Below, piece after piece: positions 54,882 to 63,557 of a stretch of 64,000 nt of DNA. The DNA lies in assembly GCA_022510625.1 (NCBI GenBank), contig JAFLTD010000004.1, positions 1-64,000 on the forward strand, read 5' to 3'. The stretch comes from Lachnospiraceae bacterium (GTDB lineage: Bacteria; Bacillota; Clostridia; Lachnospirales; Lachnospiraceae). A program made the position numbers and the translations under genes. The notes below the pieces were generated by a model. The model did not search any database, had not been told where the DNA came from, and saw only the letters and a program-made list of their open reading frames with translations. Each line of letters starts with the position of its first letter. The first letter of the stretch is position 1.

Positions 54882-56509
54882 TGAAATTACGAGAAAAACG
54901 GTGTGGGTCTATGAGAATATGGCTGGCAGTATCAGTTCTGCTTTGTATAACGATGCTGACCGGATGCCACGGGCGCGGCGGACTTGATGCCTTTGAGATT
55001 CCCGATGAATTTGATATGTCACGGGATTATGAAATCACATTCTGGGCTAAGAACGATACCAACAAGGTGCAGACGGCAATCTATGAGCAGGCAATCAGGG
55101 ATTTTGAGAAGTTATATCCGAATATCGCTGTGAATCTGCGTCTATATACCGATTACGGCAAAATATACAACGACGTTATCACGAATATCCCCACCAATAC
55201 AACGCCGAATGTATGTATCACATATCCGGATCATATTGCGACTTATCTAACCGGCACGAACCAGGTTGTTTCTCTGGATGAGCTGCTGATTGACAGCAGG
55301 TACGGCCTTGGCGGGAGTGAAGTGAAATTTGATGCTCCTGCGGCAGATGAGATTATTCCCGATTTTTTGGATGAATGTGTGATCAACGGTCATTACTATG
55401 CGCTTCCCTATATGCGTTCCACGGAAGCCTGCTACGTCAACAAAACATATGTTGAGGAATTGGGATATACGCTTCCGGATGTCCTGACATGGGATTTTGT
55501 ATGGGAGGTCTCAGAAGCCGCCACGGCAAAAGACAGTGACGGGAATTATATTGTCAACGGACAGAAAGTGATGATTCCCTTTATCTACAAATCCACCGAC
55601 AATATGATGATTCAAATGTTAAGGCAGCGGGAGGCAGGTTATTCTACCGATATAGGAGAGATACGGATATTTAACGATACAACGGGAGATATGCTTGCGA
55701 CTATTGCGAAGCATGCACAGAGCGGTGCGTTCTCCACATTTAAGATTTCGAGCTATCCCGCCAATTTCTTAAATGCGGGGCAGTGCATTTTTGCGATAGA
55801 TTCTACGGCCGGTGCAACATGGATGGGAACAGATGCACCGCTTATAGATATCAGTGAGGATAAACTTGTGCAGTTTGAGACAGCGGTCATGACGGTTCCG
55901 CAGTTTGATACAAACCACCCAAGGATGATTTCGCAGGGTCCTTCCGTGTGTGTGTTTAACAAAGAGGATCCGCAGGAGGTCATGGCATCATGGCTATTTA
56001 CGCAGTATCTGCTGACTAATGAGGTTCAGATTGCCTATTCGGAGACGGAAGGATATGTGCCCGTGACGTCAAAGGCGCAGGGGTCACGGGAATATCAGGA
56101 TTACCTGGCTGCGGAAGGGCAGGACAACAACGAGCACTATGAGGTTAAGATCAAGGCGGCGAAGCTGTTGCTCGACAATGTTGATAACACTTTTGTCACT
56201 CCGGTATTTGTAGGTTCGGCATCACTTCGAGATGCCGCGGGACAGATGATAGAAAACACCGTGAAATCTGTCAGGAGAGGACAGACGGTAGATGACGAGT
56301 ATATCGACAATCTGTACAGTGATATATCATCTCTGTACCGTCTGGATCAGATTGCTCTGCAAAACAGCCGGGTATCTTCCGGCAAAAACGACCTCGGTAA
56401 ACTGCCTGAAATATCGGTGATATTATTGGTGTCTTTGGCTGTCGCTTGGGTGTTTATCATTGCTTATTTCCTGTGCCAGACATTAAAAAGAAAGAGAATT
56501 CAGCAATAA
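54881..56509 (+). CDS. ABC transporter solute-binding lipoprotein with extra C-terminal membrane segment
   Basis: Family 1 extracellular solute-binding protein of 542 residues. The signal peptide ends in the lipobox MLTGC with Cys29 as lipidation site. The two-lobe binding domain (about 45-490) has ITFWAKNDTNKVQTAIYEQA and NGHYYALPYMRSTEACYVNK typical of sugar-binding proteins. Unusually, a second hydrophobic helix (about 512-533; VILLVSLAVAWVFIIAYF) and a basic tail KRKRIQQ close the protein, so it would be held in the membrane at both ends. It overlaps the preceding permease gene by one base and is the fourth part of the importer. The ligand cannot be told. Confidence 0.9.
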   Translation: MKLREKRCGSMRIWLAVSVLLCITMLTGCHGRGGLDAFEIPDEFDMSRDYEITFWAKNDTNKVQTAIYEQAIRDFEKLYPNIAVNLRLYTDYGKIYNDVITNIPTNTTPNVCITYPDHIATYLTGTNQVVSLDELLIDSRYGLGGSEVKFDAPAADEIIPDFLDECVINGHYYALPYMRSTEACYVNKTYVEELGYTLPDVLTWDFVWEVSEAATAKDSDGNYIVNGQKVMIPFIYKSTDNMMIQMLRQREAGYSTDIGEIRIFNDTTGDMLATIAKHAQSGAFSTFKISSYPANFLNAGQCIFAIDSTAGATWMGTDAPLIDISEDKLVQFETAVMTVPQFDTNHPRMISQGPSVCVFNKEDPQEVMASWLFTQYLLTNEVQIAYSETEGYVPVTSKAQGSREYQDYLAAEGQDNNEHYEVKIKAAKLLLDNVDNTFVTPVFVGSASLRDAAGQMIENTVKSVRRGQTVDDEYIDNLYSDISSLYRLDQIALQNSRVSSGKNDLGKLPEISVILLVSLAVAWVFIIAYFLCQTLKRKRIQQ

Positions 56510-56513
56510 TGTA

Positions 56514-56563
56514 TTGATTTATTATGAATTTCATGTATACTAATTGTGTTATCTGCGGATAAC
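56514..56563 (+). promoter_or_regulatory. promoter with downstream palindrome ahead of the lipoprotein gene
   Basis: TTGATT (56514-56519) and TATACT (56536-56541) are 16 bases apart. GTTATC (56548-56553) and GATAAC (56558-56563) form an inverted repeat at the expected transcription start, a position suited to a repressor site. Confidence 0.5.
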
Positions 56564-56620
56564 GGATGCCAAAAACTTTACAGTGAAGTGGAGTATGAGC
56601 ACTTCAGAACGGAGGATATT

Positions 56621-57364
56621 ATGAAAAAATTGACAGCACTACTGTTGGCGGGAGCGATGGTATTTGCCTGTGTGGGATGCGGTTCCAATAGTGGGGACAC
56701 GGATGCAAAATCCGAGGGTGTCATGACCTATGACGAATATGTAGCGGCAGCTCTGGACTCGGAAGTCGTAATTGAGACTTATGTACAGGCTAAGCAGTCC
56801 TGGTGGGACAATAAGGCGACTGTCTATACACAGGATAAAGACGGTGCATATTTTATTTACAACATGACATGCTCCGAGGAAGATTATGCAAAGTTGACTC
56901 AGGGAACGAAGATTAAGGTTACAGGATATAAGGCTGAGTGGGCTGGCGAAATCGAACTTGCTGAAGGTGCTACATTTGAGATTGAGGACGGCAATTATGT
57001 TGCAACGGCGGAGGACGTGACTTCTCTTCTTGGAACTGACGAACTGATCAATCACCAGAATGAGTTTGTATCTTTCAAGGGCATGACGGTTGAGGCTGCA
57101 GGGCAGGATGACAGCGGCAATGACGTGGCGTTTTTATACAACTGGGACGGTTCCGGTCAGGATGGGGATGATCTGTATTTCAATGTATCCCTTGATGGCA
57201 ATGTTTATACTTTTACTGTAGAATCTTATCTGTGTGACAGCAGCACGGAAGTTTATGCGGCAGTTAAGAATTTGAATATCGGTGATAAGATCGATATGGA
57301 AGGTTTCCTGTACTGGTATGAAGGCGTTAATCCGCACATCACATCAGTCAAGACAGCAAACTAA
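56621..57364 (+). CDS. small OB-fold-like lipoprotein of unknown function
   Basis: A 247-residue secreted lipoprotein: signal peptide MKKLTALLLAGAMVFACVG, with Cys20 as probable lipidation site although the -3 residue is atypical. The mature part holds two similar beta-rich segments, one with VVIETYVQAKQSWWDNKATV (about 50-110) and one with VTSLLGTDELINHQNEFVSF (about 130-235), each resembling an OB-fold with KVTGY or KIDMEGF turns. The ATG at 56621 follows CGGAGGATATT; in-frame codons further upstream lack a signal peptide. It is next to the ABC importer but has its own promoter. No family is recognised beyond lipoprotein. Confidence 0.82.
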   Translation: MKKLTALLLAGAMVFACVGCGSNSGDTDAKSEGVMTYDEYVAAALDSEVVIETYVQAKQSWWDNKATVYTQDKDGAYFIYNMTCSEEDYAKLTQGTKIKVTGYKAEWAGEIELAEGATFEIEDGNYVATAEDVTSLLGTDELINHQNEFVSFKGMTVEAAGQDDSGNDVAFLYNWDGSGQDGDDLYFNVSLDGNVYTFTVESYLCDSSTEVYAAVKNLNIGDKIDMEGFLYWYEGVNPHITSVKTAN

Positions 57365-57402
57365 ATTCACAGTGTGCAAGTATAGTAACGTACGCCAAGA
57401 AA

Positions 57403-57417
57403 AATTGCGCAGCAATT
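57403..57417 (-). terminator. terminator hairpin for the DUF2971 gene
   Basis: AATTGC (57403-57408) and GCAATT (57412-57417) pair around a 3-base loop, and on the - strand TTTTTCT follows. It lies beyond the stop of the - strand gene. Confidence 0.55.
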
Positions 57418-57423
57418 CTTGTA

Positions 57424-57450
57424 AGGCAGACCGCCGGGTCTGCCTTTTTT
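57424..57450 (+). terminator. Rho-independent terminator after the lipoprotein gene
   Basis: AGGCAGACC (57424-57432) and GGTCTGCCT (57437-57445) pair perfectly with a GCCG loop and run into TTTTTT. It ends exactly at the stop of the convergent DUF2971 gene. Confidence 0.9.
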
Positions 57451-58270
57451 ATGATGTGGGTTTGCGCAGCGGGCAATCCGACATGCAAATCTTATTTTTC
57501 AGGACATTCAGTCCGCAGTCTTCCAAATAGTCCTGCAGAATCGGGAGCGATTGTGAAGAAGTTGGGCCGATAATGATTTCGCCTACCAGATCCGACAGGT
57601 GCATATTCAGTTTGCCGCACATTCTGTTTAAATCAAGCGGATAGTATTTCTTGATTCTCTCTTTAGACACATGGTATTTCGGCTCTACGGCAAATTCATT
57701 TGAGATAAAAGGTGAAGCGACCAGGCGGAACTCTCTTTCGTTCGCAAAAGAAGGATGCTTAAAGGCCGCCGAATTAACCCAGGCGTCATTCATGAGGGTC
57801 TGCAATTCGGGCAGAGAAGCCTCAAATTGTTCCGCTTTTGTAATCACTTCATAAAAATCTTTTACAAGACGGTGTTCGCGCATATCCTCCTGATAATACA
57901 CTTCCTGGAAGGAGATGACACCGCCTATCATTCTCTGCATAAGATCCTCGTGAAACGCAATGCAGACACCTTGTCCGAAGTGACCGTACCTTTCCCATTG
58001 GGGAGCATCATCTCTGTACTTCGAAAAGCATGCCGCATAGGCCGAGTAGCTGAATTCATGTTCCAATTCCCTATTAAAGAATTTTTCTGCTTCGTAGAGC
58101 TTGTCATTTTCTTCATCCGCACGCAGCTTGTCAATGACAGCCTTGCAGATTCCGTTCATGAATAATCTCATCTCAGAGGCATCATTCATATTCAGTATAT
58201 TGTTGAGTCTCAGCTCCCCGCATCTGATAATTCCGTCAAATGCGGCGAAATCCGTGTAATGGTACATCAT
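57449..58270 (-). CDS. DUF2971 family protein
   Basis: A 273-residue soluble protein of the DUF2971 family, whose function is unknown. MMYHYTDFAAFDGIIRCGEL, LNNILNMNDASEM, FSKYRDDAPQWERYGHFGQG and NEREFRLVASPF are the expected conserved segments in order. Members often sit in accessory or defence regions, but no such genes are evident here. The ATG at 58270 is chosen because GGGAGG (58285-58280 on the - strand) ends 9 bases upstream; an upstream in-frame start would place the inverted-repeat element 58347-58478 within its 5' region. It is the only - strand gene in the last 40 kb. Confidence 0.85.
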   Translation of the reverse strand: MMYHYTDFAAFDGIIRCGELRLNNILNMNDASEMRLFMNGICKAVIDKLRADEENDKLYEAEKFFNRELEHEFSYSAYAACFSKYRDDAPQWERYGHFGQGVCIAFHEDLMQRMIGGVISFQEVYYQEDMREHRLVKDFYEVITKAEQFEASLPELQTLMNDAWVNSAAFKHPSFANEREFRLVASPFISNEFAVEPKYHVSKERIKKYYPLDLNRMCGKLNMHLSDLVGEIIIGPTSSQSLPILQDYLEDCGLNVLKNKICMSDCPLRKPTS

Positions 58271-58346
58271 AACAGGCATCCTCCCGATATCCGTATTGTC
58301 TTGTATTATTGTAGTATGGATTGAGTGAATTGGCAACAAGTGATAC

Positions 58347-58478
58347 CAAGCCCTTACAATATCTTCTGACAGACACGCTTTCGCTCTATTCCACACGTAA
58401 CGGACACTAGGCTCGAAAGTACCTCGCCAAGTGCCGACGTGTTACAACGGTCTGTCTGAAGGATTTTGTAAGGGCTTG
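58347..58478. repeat. intergenic element with 28-base terminal inverted repeats
   Basis: Bases 58347-58374 and 58450-58478 are imperfect inverted repeats beginning CAAGCCCTTACAA and ending TTGTAAGGGCTTG, enclosing 75 bases that hold a further imperfect stem. It lies between divergent genes. The form suits a small non-autonomous mobile element or a structured RNA; no second copy was found in the window. Confidence 0.55.
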
Positions 58479-58556
58479 TCTTACAGTGCGGAGTGCAGTA
58501 TGATGAAAGAAATAACTTATCTGCAAGATTGATTAACAGAAAAGGCTTTAGGCAAA

Positions 58557-60176
58557 ATGATCAGGGTAAATCAGGTAAAAGTTCCAGTGTCTCACAAACA
58601 GGAAGATATTTTATATAAAACGGCTAGAATACTGCGGATTGCGCCCGAGAAGATTCTGTCGTGGCAGATTGTCAGAAAATCCATTGACGCCAGGAAGAAG
58701 CCCGAGATTACGGTGGTCTATTCAGTAGATGTGAGCGTGGCGTCACAGAGCAAGGTGCTTGCCGGATGTAAGAGCGGGCAGGTTCAGGCGGTGAATGATA
58801 AAGAGTATGTTTTTCCGGACGAGGGAAAGGATCGGCTTATACACAGACCGGTCATCATCGGTACGGGACCGGCAGGATTGTTCTGCGGGTATCTGCTTGC
58901 CAAACACGGGTATCGTCCGCTCATTCTGGAGCGGGGCAGATGTGTAGAACAGAGACGGGAAGATGTGGAGAAGTTCTGGCAGGAGGGAGTGTTGAATCCT
59001 GCATCCAATGTGCAGTTTGGAGAAGGCGGCGCAGGTACGTTTTCCGATGGGAAACTGAATACGCTGGTGAAGGATAAGTACGGCAGAAATAAGGAAGTTC
59101 TGAGGATATTAACAGAAGCCGGTGCGCCGGAAGAGATTATGTATGAGGCAAAACCGCATATCGGCACGGATATCTTGTGTACCGTGGTGAGTAATTTGCG
59201 GAATCAGATCATCTCGTGGGGCGGAGAAGTGAGATTCGAGGCACAGGTGACGGAACTGTGCTGTGAGAAAGACCGTGTGACGGGCGTGATTGTAAACGGA
59301 ACGGAAAAGATAGAGAGCGAGGTAATCGTTCTCGCTATCGGACACAGTGCAAGAGATACTTTTGAAATGCTGTATAAGAGGCAGATTCCCATGGAGGTGA
59401 AATCTTTTGCGGTGGGACTTCGCATGGAACACCCCAGACAGATGATTGACTATATGCAATATGGGTCGGCAGAACATCCGCTTCTACCGGCTGCTAATTA
59501 TAAAGTGACAACACAGACATCCTCCGGCAGAGGTGTATATTCTTTCTGTATGTGTCCCGGCGGCTATGTGGTAAACGCATCATCTGAACCCGGGCACCTT
59601 GCGGTAAACGGTATGAGTTACAGCGGCCGGAACGGAAACAACAGCAACAGCGCCATGATTGTCACAGTGACTCCGGAAGATTACGAGGGTGATTCCCCTC
59701 TTGCGGGAATTGCTTTTCAGCGTAAGCTGGAGGAAAAGGCATACAAGATAGGGGATGGAGCCATTCCGGTGGAAACGTACGGAGATTATAAGCACGCTGT
59801 AACAGGATGTGGACCTGACGAATCCGTTATCAAACAGAATTATCCCGATTTTGCGCCGGCGGCTAAGGGTACATACCGTATGGCGGCTGTGCATGACATT
59901 TTACCTCCCCGATTAAATGAAGCGCTTGCGGAGGGAATTGACTTGATTGGTCAAGCAATGCATGGGTTTGCAGACAGCGGTGCCTATCTGTCCGGCATTG
60001 AGAGCAGAACATCTTCACCGGTCAGGATTGTGAGAGACGAGACGGGACAGTCAAAAGTGCGGGGACTTTATCCCTGCGGAGAAGGTGCCGGTTATGCGGG
60101 CGGCATTACATCAGCGGCAATGGACGGTATGGTGATTGCAGAGAAAATCGGGGCGAAGTATCGCAGCTTTGTATGA
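58557..60176 (+). CDS. COG2509-type FAD-dependent protein
   Basis: Flavoprotein-like dehydrogenase of 539 residues with an N-terminal extra domain (about 1-90; KEDILYKTARILRIAPEKIL-like helical-sheet region) and an FAD-binding core beginning PVIIGTGPAGLFCG (about 97-110). NVQFGEGGAGTFSDGKLNT and the C-terminal GVYPCGEGAGYAGGITSAA-like segment are strongly conserved in this uncharacterised family. The reaction is not known. No strong ribosome site is seen in the AT-rich leader (AAAAGGC about 10 bases upstream of the ATG). Confidence 0.88.
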   Translation: MIRVNQVKVPVSHKQEDILYKTARILRIAPEKILSWQIVRKSIDARKKPEITVVYSVDVSVASQSKVLAGCKSGQVQAVNDKEYVFPDEGKDRLIHRPVIIGTGPAGLFCGYLLAKHGYRPLILERGRCVEQRREDVEKFWQEGVLNPASNVQFGEGGAGTFSDGKLNTLVKDKYGRNKEVLRILTEAGAPEEIMYEAKPHIGTDILCTVVSNLRNQIISWGGEVRFEAQVTELCCEKDRVTGVIVNGTEKIESEVIVLAIGHSARDTFEMLYKRQIPMEVKSFAVGLRMEHPRQMIDYMQYGSAEHPLLPAANYKVTTQTSSGRGVYSFCMCPGGYVVNASSEPGHLAVNGMSYSGRNGNNSNSAMIVTVTPEDYEGDSPLAGIAFQRKLEEKAYKIGDGAIPVETYGDYKHAVTGCGPDESVIKQNYPDFAPAAKGTYRMAAVHDILPPRLNEALAEGIDLIGQAMHGFADSGAYLSGIESRTSSPVRIVRDETGQSKVRGLYPCGEGAGYAGGITSAAMDGMVIAEKIGAKYRSFV

Positions 60177-60242
60177 TAAGTCAGATTTGCATTAGAGATT
60201 GATTTATGCTGTAAAGAAAAGGTTTTGTAAGTGGAGAAAATT

Positions 60243-61121
60243 ATGGAGAAGCTGAAAATAGCCCTTTTACAGATTATGCCGACGGGAACGACAGACGGAA
60301 ATCTGATTAAGGGAATTGAATGTTGCAGGGATGCTAAAAAGCAAGGGGCAGACGTTGCATTATTTCCGGAGATGTGGAGCTGTGGATACACTATTCAGGA
60401 GAACTTGGATGAATTAAGGCATATGGCGGTTGCGCCGGACGGTGAATTCGTGAATACGTTTGCAAATCTTGCAAAAGAACTGAACATGGCAATAGGCATT
60501 ACATTCTTAGAAAAACATGATCCGCTGCCGAGAAACACGATATGTCTTTATGACAGACAAGGAAATCTGCAATATTCCTATGCGAAAGTACACACCTGCG
60601 ATTTCGGGGATGAGTGTCGTCTGGATGCGGGAGACGATTTCTACGTGACGGATTTGAACACTGCAAAAGGAACCGTCAAGGTGGGATCCATGATCTGTTA
60701 TGACAGGGAGTTTCCGGAGAGTGCACGAATTATGATGTTAAAAGGCGCAGAACTTATTCTTGTTCCGAATGCCTGTCCGATGGAAATCAACCGTTTGTCA
60801 CAGTTAAGGGGAAGGGCGTACGAGAATATGCTGGCGATTGCTACATGTAATTATCCGGCAGAACAGCCCGATTGCAACGGTCATTCTACGGTGTTTGACG
60901 GTGTCGCATATCTTCCGAAGCTGTCGGGATCCAGAGACACATGTATTTTAGAAGCGGGAGAGGCGGAAGGAATCTATATTGCGGATTTGAATATGGATAT
61001 GCTTCGCACATACCGTGAGCATGAGGTACATGGGAACACATACAGGCATCCGAAGAAGTACGGTATCTTGGTGGAGGAGAAGATCGAGTATCCGTTTTTG
61101 CGGCAGGATTATCGGGAATAA
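60243..61121 (+). CDS. carbon-nitrogen hydrolase (nitrilase superfamily)
   Basis: Amidase-type enzyme of 292 residues. The catalytic triad is visible: Glu43 in LFPEMWSCGY, Lys115 in YAKVHTCDFG and Cys152 in MICYDREFPESAR. The family cleaves small amides such as N-carbamoylputrescine or omega-amides; the substrate is not determinable here. The ATG at 60243 lies 7 bases from GGAG; the GTG at 60231 is part of that region. The proB gene follows after 13 bases. Confidence 0.92.
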   Translation: MEKLKIALLQIMPTGTTDGNLIKGIECCRDAKKQGADVALFPEMWSCGYTIQENLDELRHMAVAPDGEFVNTFANLAKELNMAIGITFLEKHDPLPRNTICLYDRQGNLQYSYAKVHTCDFGDECRLDAGDDFYVTDLNTAKGTVKVGSMICYDREFPESARIMMLKGAELILVPNACPMEINRLSQLRGRAYENMLAIATCNYPAEQPDCNGHSTVFDGVAYLPKLSGSRDTCILEAGEAEGIYIADLNMDMLRTYREHEVHGNTYRHPKKYGILVEEKIEYPFLRQDYRE

Positions 61122-61134
61122 AAGGAGAAGTACA

Positions 61135-61992
61135 ATGGAAAATATCAGAGACATGATGAAAGATAAAAAGAGAATTGTGATCAAGATCGGCTCTTCATCT
61201 TTGCAGCATGAAGAGACAGGTGACCTGGATTACACCAAGCTTGATGTGCTGGTGCGTGAGCTGTGTGATTTAAGAAACCGCGGCAAAGATGTGGTGCTTG
61301 TGACGTCGGGAGCAATTGCATTGGGGAAGAAAGCGGTCATGATGAAGAATGTCGGTGAAGATAACCCGACCGCTGTAAAGCAGGCATGTGCGGCGATCGG
61401 ACAGGCACGCCTGATGATGATATATCAAAAGATTTTTGCGGAGTACAATCAGGTCGCGGCGCAGATCTTGATGACGAAAAACACGATCATTGATAATCTG
61501 AATCGTTTTAATGCGCGCAATACTTTTGCGGAGCTGTTCAAGCTGGGCGTGGTGCCGATCGTAAACGAAAATGACACGGTTGCGACTTACGAGCTGGGAA
61601 TCGGAGATAATGATACTTTGTCAGCCATCGTAGCATCTTTGATTGATGCGGATATGCTTCTCCTTCTTTCGGACATAGACGGGCTCTACACGGATGACCC
61701 GCGCCAAAATCACAATGCGAAGTATATCGAGGTGGTTGAGGAATTGACGGATGAGCTGATGGAGATGGGCAAGGCATCCACCGGAAGCGACGCCGGTACC
61801 GGCGGCATGAACACGAAGCTGCAGGCGGCAAAAATTGCAAATAATATGGGTGTGGATATGGTGATTGCCAACAGCGCTGATATCAAGGTGATTCACCGGA
61901 TTTTAGCGGGGCAGAATATCGGCACGTTGTTTTTGGCACATAAGGATGAGGAATTTGATCTGCCGCTTTATGTGCAGCAGATGCATGAGTAG
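61135..61992 (+). CDS. proB: glutamate 5-kinase, short form without PUA domain
   Basis: First enzyme of proline synthesis, phosphorylating glutamate. The 285-residue amino-acid kinase domain has RIVIKIGSSSL, VVLVTSGAIALGKKAV, PIVNENDTVATYE and STGSDAGTGGMNTKLQAAKIA. The C-terminal PUA domain of the E. coli enzyme is missing, as in many Clostridia. AAAGGAG precedes the ATG. proA normally follows proB, but here an inverted-repeat element and DUF896 follow, so proA must be elsewhere. Confidence 0.95.
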   Translation: MENIRDMMKDKKRIVIKIGSSSLQHEETGDLDYTKLDVLVRELCDLRNRGKDVVLVTSGAIALGKKAVMMKNVGEDNPTAVKQACAAIGQARLMMIYQKIFAEYNQVAAQILMTKNTIIDNLNRFNARNTFAELFKLGVVPIVNENDTVATYELGIGDNDTLSAIVASLIDADMLLLLSDIDGLYTDDPRQNHNAKYIEVVEELTDELMEMGKASTGSDAGTGGMNTKLQAAKIANNMGVDMVIANSADIKVIHRILAGQNIGTLFLAHKDEEFDLPLYVQQMHE

Positions 61993-62010
61993 AACATGAA
62001 TATTATTTAT

Positions 62011-62237
62011 GGGCGAGATGCACAAATATTAACCGTTGTCAGCTTCGATGAATGGATTTTCTAAATGTTCTGATAGGTATTATTTATATTGACGCGACCG
62101 CCCTCAACACGCATCCATGCGTGGTTCGGGCTTTTCGTGACATCCATGTCCCGAACTCGCTGCCAAAGAATAGAACATTAAGAAAATCTCATTCTTCTGC
62201 GCATATAACAACGTTATAATATTTGTGCAGTTCGCCC
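62011..62237. repeat. 227-base intergenic element with long terminal inverted repeats and nested hairpins
   Basis: Left arm 62011-62071 and right arm 62172-62237 are inverted copies with high identity, beginning GGGCGA and ending TCGCCC. The centre holds CACGCAT-CC-ATGCGTG (62108-62123), GACAT-CC-ATGTC (62139-62150) and an enclosing TTCGGG/CCCGAA. No reading frame of note occurs inside. It could be a miniature transposable element or a strongly folded transcript between proB and DUF896. Confidence 0.65.
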
Positions 62238-62270
62238 GTAAGAATTATCTATGTTATGGAGGGATAGCAT

Positions 62271-62495
62271 ATGACCGTAGAGCAGATGACAAAGAGGATA
62301 AATGAGCTTTATCATAAATCACAGGCGGAGGGGCTGACCGAGGAGGAAAAGAAAGAACAGCAGGAATTGCGGCAGGCTTATGTTGCAAATGTGCGGGCGA
62401 ATCTGCGGGGACAGCTTAACAATATATCTATTATTGAGAAGGATGGTTCCGTCACGGATTTAGGCAAGAAATTCGGAGACAAGAAAGATGAATAA
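62271..62495 (+). CDS. DUF896 (YnzC-like) protein
   Basis: A 74-residue helical protein of the DUF896 family, which includes the SOS-induced B. subtilis YnzC. MTVEQMTKRINELYHKSQA and LTEEEKKEQQELRQAYV match the family's two-helix plan. Function is unknown. GGAGGG precedes the ATG. The end overlaps the next gene by 8 bases. Confidence 0.88.
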   Translation: MTVEQMTKRINELYHKSQAEGLTEEEKKEQQELRQAYVANVRANLRGQLNNISIIEKDGSVTDLGKKFGDKKDE

Positions 62496-63108
62496 GAAGG
62501 ATGTCCGCAAGAATGTTCTTGCGGTTCGTGATGCTATTCCTGCGGAGGACAGGGCGAGGTATGATGCGAGCATTCGGGAAAGTGTCATGGGAACAGAAGA
62601 ATACCGCGAGGCAGATGTTATTCTGGCGTATGTCAGCTATAAGAGTGAAGTTGATACAACGTCGTTGATACGGCAGGCTTTGGCGGACGGGAAGAATGTG
62701 TTTGCGCCGAAGGTGTCAGGCAGCGAGATGGAGTTCTGGCGGATATCGTCATTAGAGGACCTGCGGGAAGGGTATCGTGGTATTCGAGAACCCATACAGA
62801 GTGTTGCTTTTTCGGATTGGATTTTCAGGCACATTGGTAGTAAAGTGATGATGTGGATGCCCGGGGTCGCTTTTGACAAGGAAAGACACCGCATTGGATA
62901 CGGCGGCGGATTTTATGACAGGTATCTTACCCGATTGTTGCAACAATCAGAGCAAACGGATTCCACAGATCAAGCGCAAACACAGTCAGGAGGATTTATA
63001 CTGACAACGGCGGCGCTTGCATACAGTTGTCAGGTGTTGGATCGGATTCCGTATGAGGAACACGATGTAAAACCGGATTTGCTGGTTACGGAGCAGGAAG
63101 GTGGTTGA
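62488..63108 (+). CDS. 5-formyltetrahydrofolate cyclo-ligase
   Basis: Converts 5-formyl-THF to 5,10-methenyl-THF with ATP, 206 residues. The family signature PGVAFDKERHRIGYGGGFYDR forms the nucleotide-binding site near residue 130, and KVSGSEMEFWRI precedes it. A final segment with TTAALAYSCQVLDRIPYEEHD and DLLVTEQ is typical. A Ser/Gln-rich insert (about 152-168) is longer than usual. It overlaps DUF896, a pairing seen in other Clostridia. Confidence 0.93.
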   Translation: MNKKDVRKNVLAVRDAIPAEDRARYDASIRESVMGTEEYREADVILAYVSYKSEVDTTSLIRQALADGKNVFAPKVSGSEMEFWRISSLEDLREGYRGIREPIQSVAFSDWIFRHIGSKVMMWMPGVAFDKERHRIGYGGGFYDRYLTRLLQQSEQTDSTDQAQTQSGGFILTTAALAYSCQVLDRIPYEEHDVKPDLLVTEQEGG

Positions 63109-63110
63109 AT

Positions 63111-63497
63111 ATGAAGTGTTATACACAGGTGTATGTCATGAACAGTATCGAGGCAGTTGAAACATATTGCAAAGCTTTCGGGGCAAAGGTGACTTTTGCA
63201 ATAAAGAATGATGATCAAACTGCCTATGAACATTGTGAGTTGACGGTTAACGGCGAAGGGATTCTTGCTGTGGCTGAGGCATCGGAATCGTATGATGTAA
63301 GCATGATTCATCGAATGAAGTTGCAGACAATGACTTTCAATGCGTTTGAATTAGGAAGTACCGATGCGGTGGATAATGCATTTAATGTTTTGAGTGAGGG
63401 CGGCGTTGTTATTGATGAAATTCATGAATTGCCGTGGAGCGAATACTGTGCCACCGTTATTGATAAGTATGGTGTATGTTGGTGGATTGCGATTTAG
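63111..63497 (+). CDS. VOC superfamily (glyoxalase/PhnB-like) protein
   Basis: A 128-residue protein with the paired beta-alpha-beta-beta-beta pattern of the VOC fold: VYVMNSIEAVETYCKAFGA at the start and ending CATVIDKYGVCWWIAI, as in PhnB-like members. Metal ligands are not obvious, so enzymatic activity is uncertain. The ATG at 63111 follows GGAAGGTGG; an upstream TTG overlaps the preceding stop. Confidence 0.82.
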   Translation: MKCYTQVYVMNSIEAVETYCKAFGAKVTFAIKNDDQTAYEHCELTVNGEGILAVAEASESYDVSMIHRMKLQTMTFNAFELGSTDAVDNAFNVLSEGGVVIDEIHELPWSEYCATVIDKYGVCWWIAI

Positions 63498-63557
63498 CAT
63501 GAACAGTATTGCTTTTTATGCAAAAGAATGTGCAAATCGGGGTAGGAGAAAATTATC

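Noticed and set aside
61135..61992. ProB as a truncated gene because it lacks the PUA domain
   Set aside because: Short ProB proteins are common in Clostridia and the kinase domain is complete.
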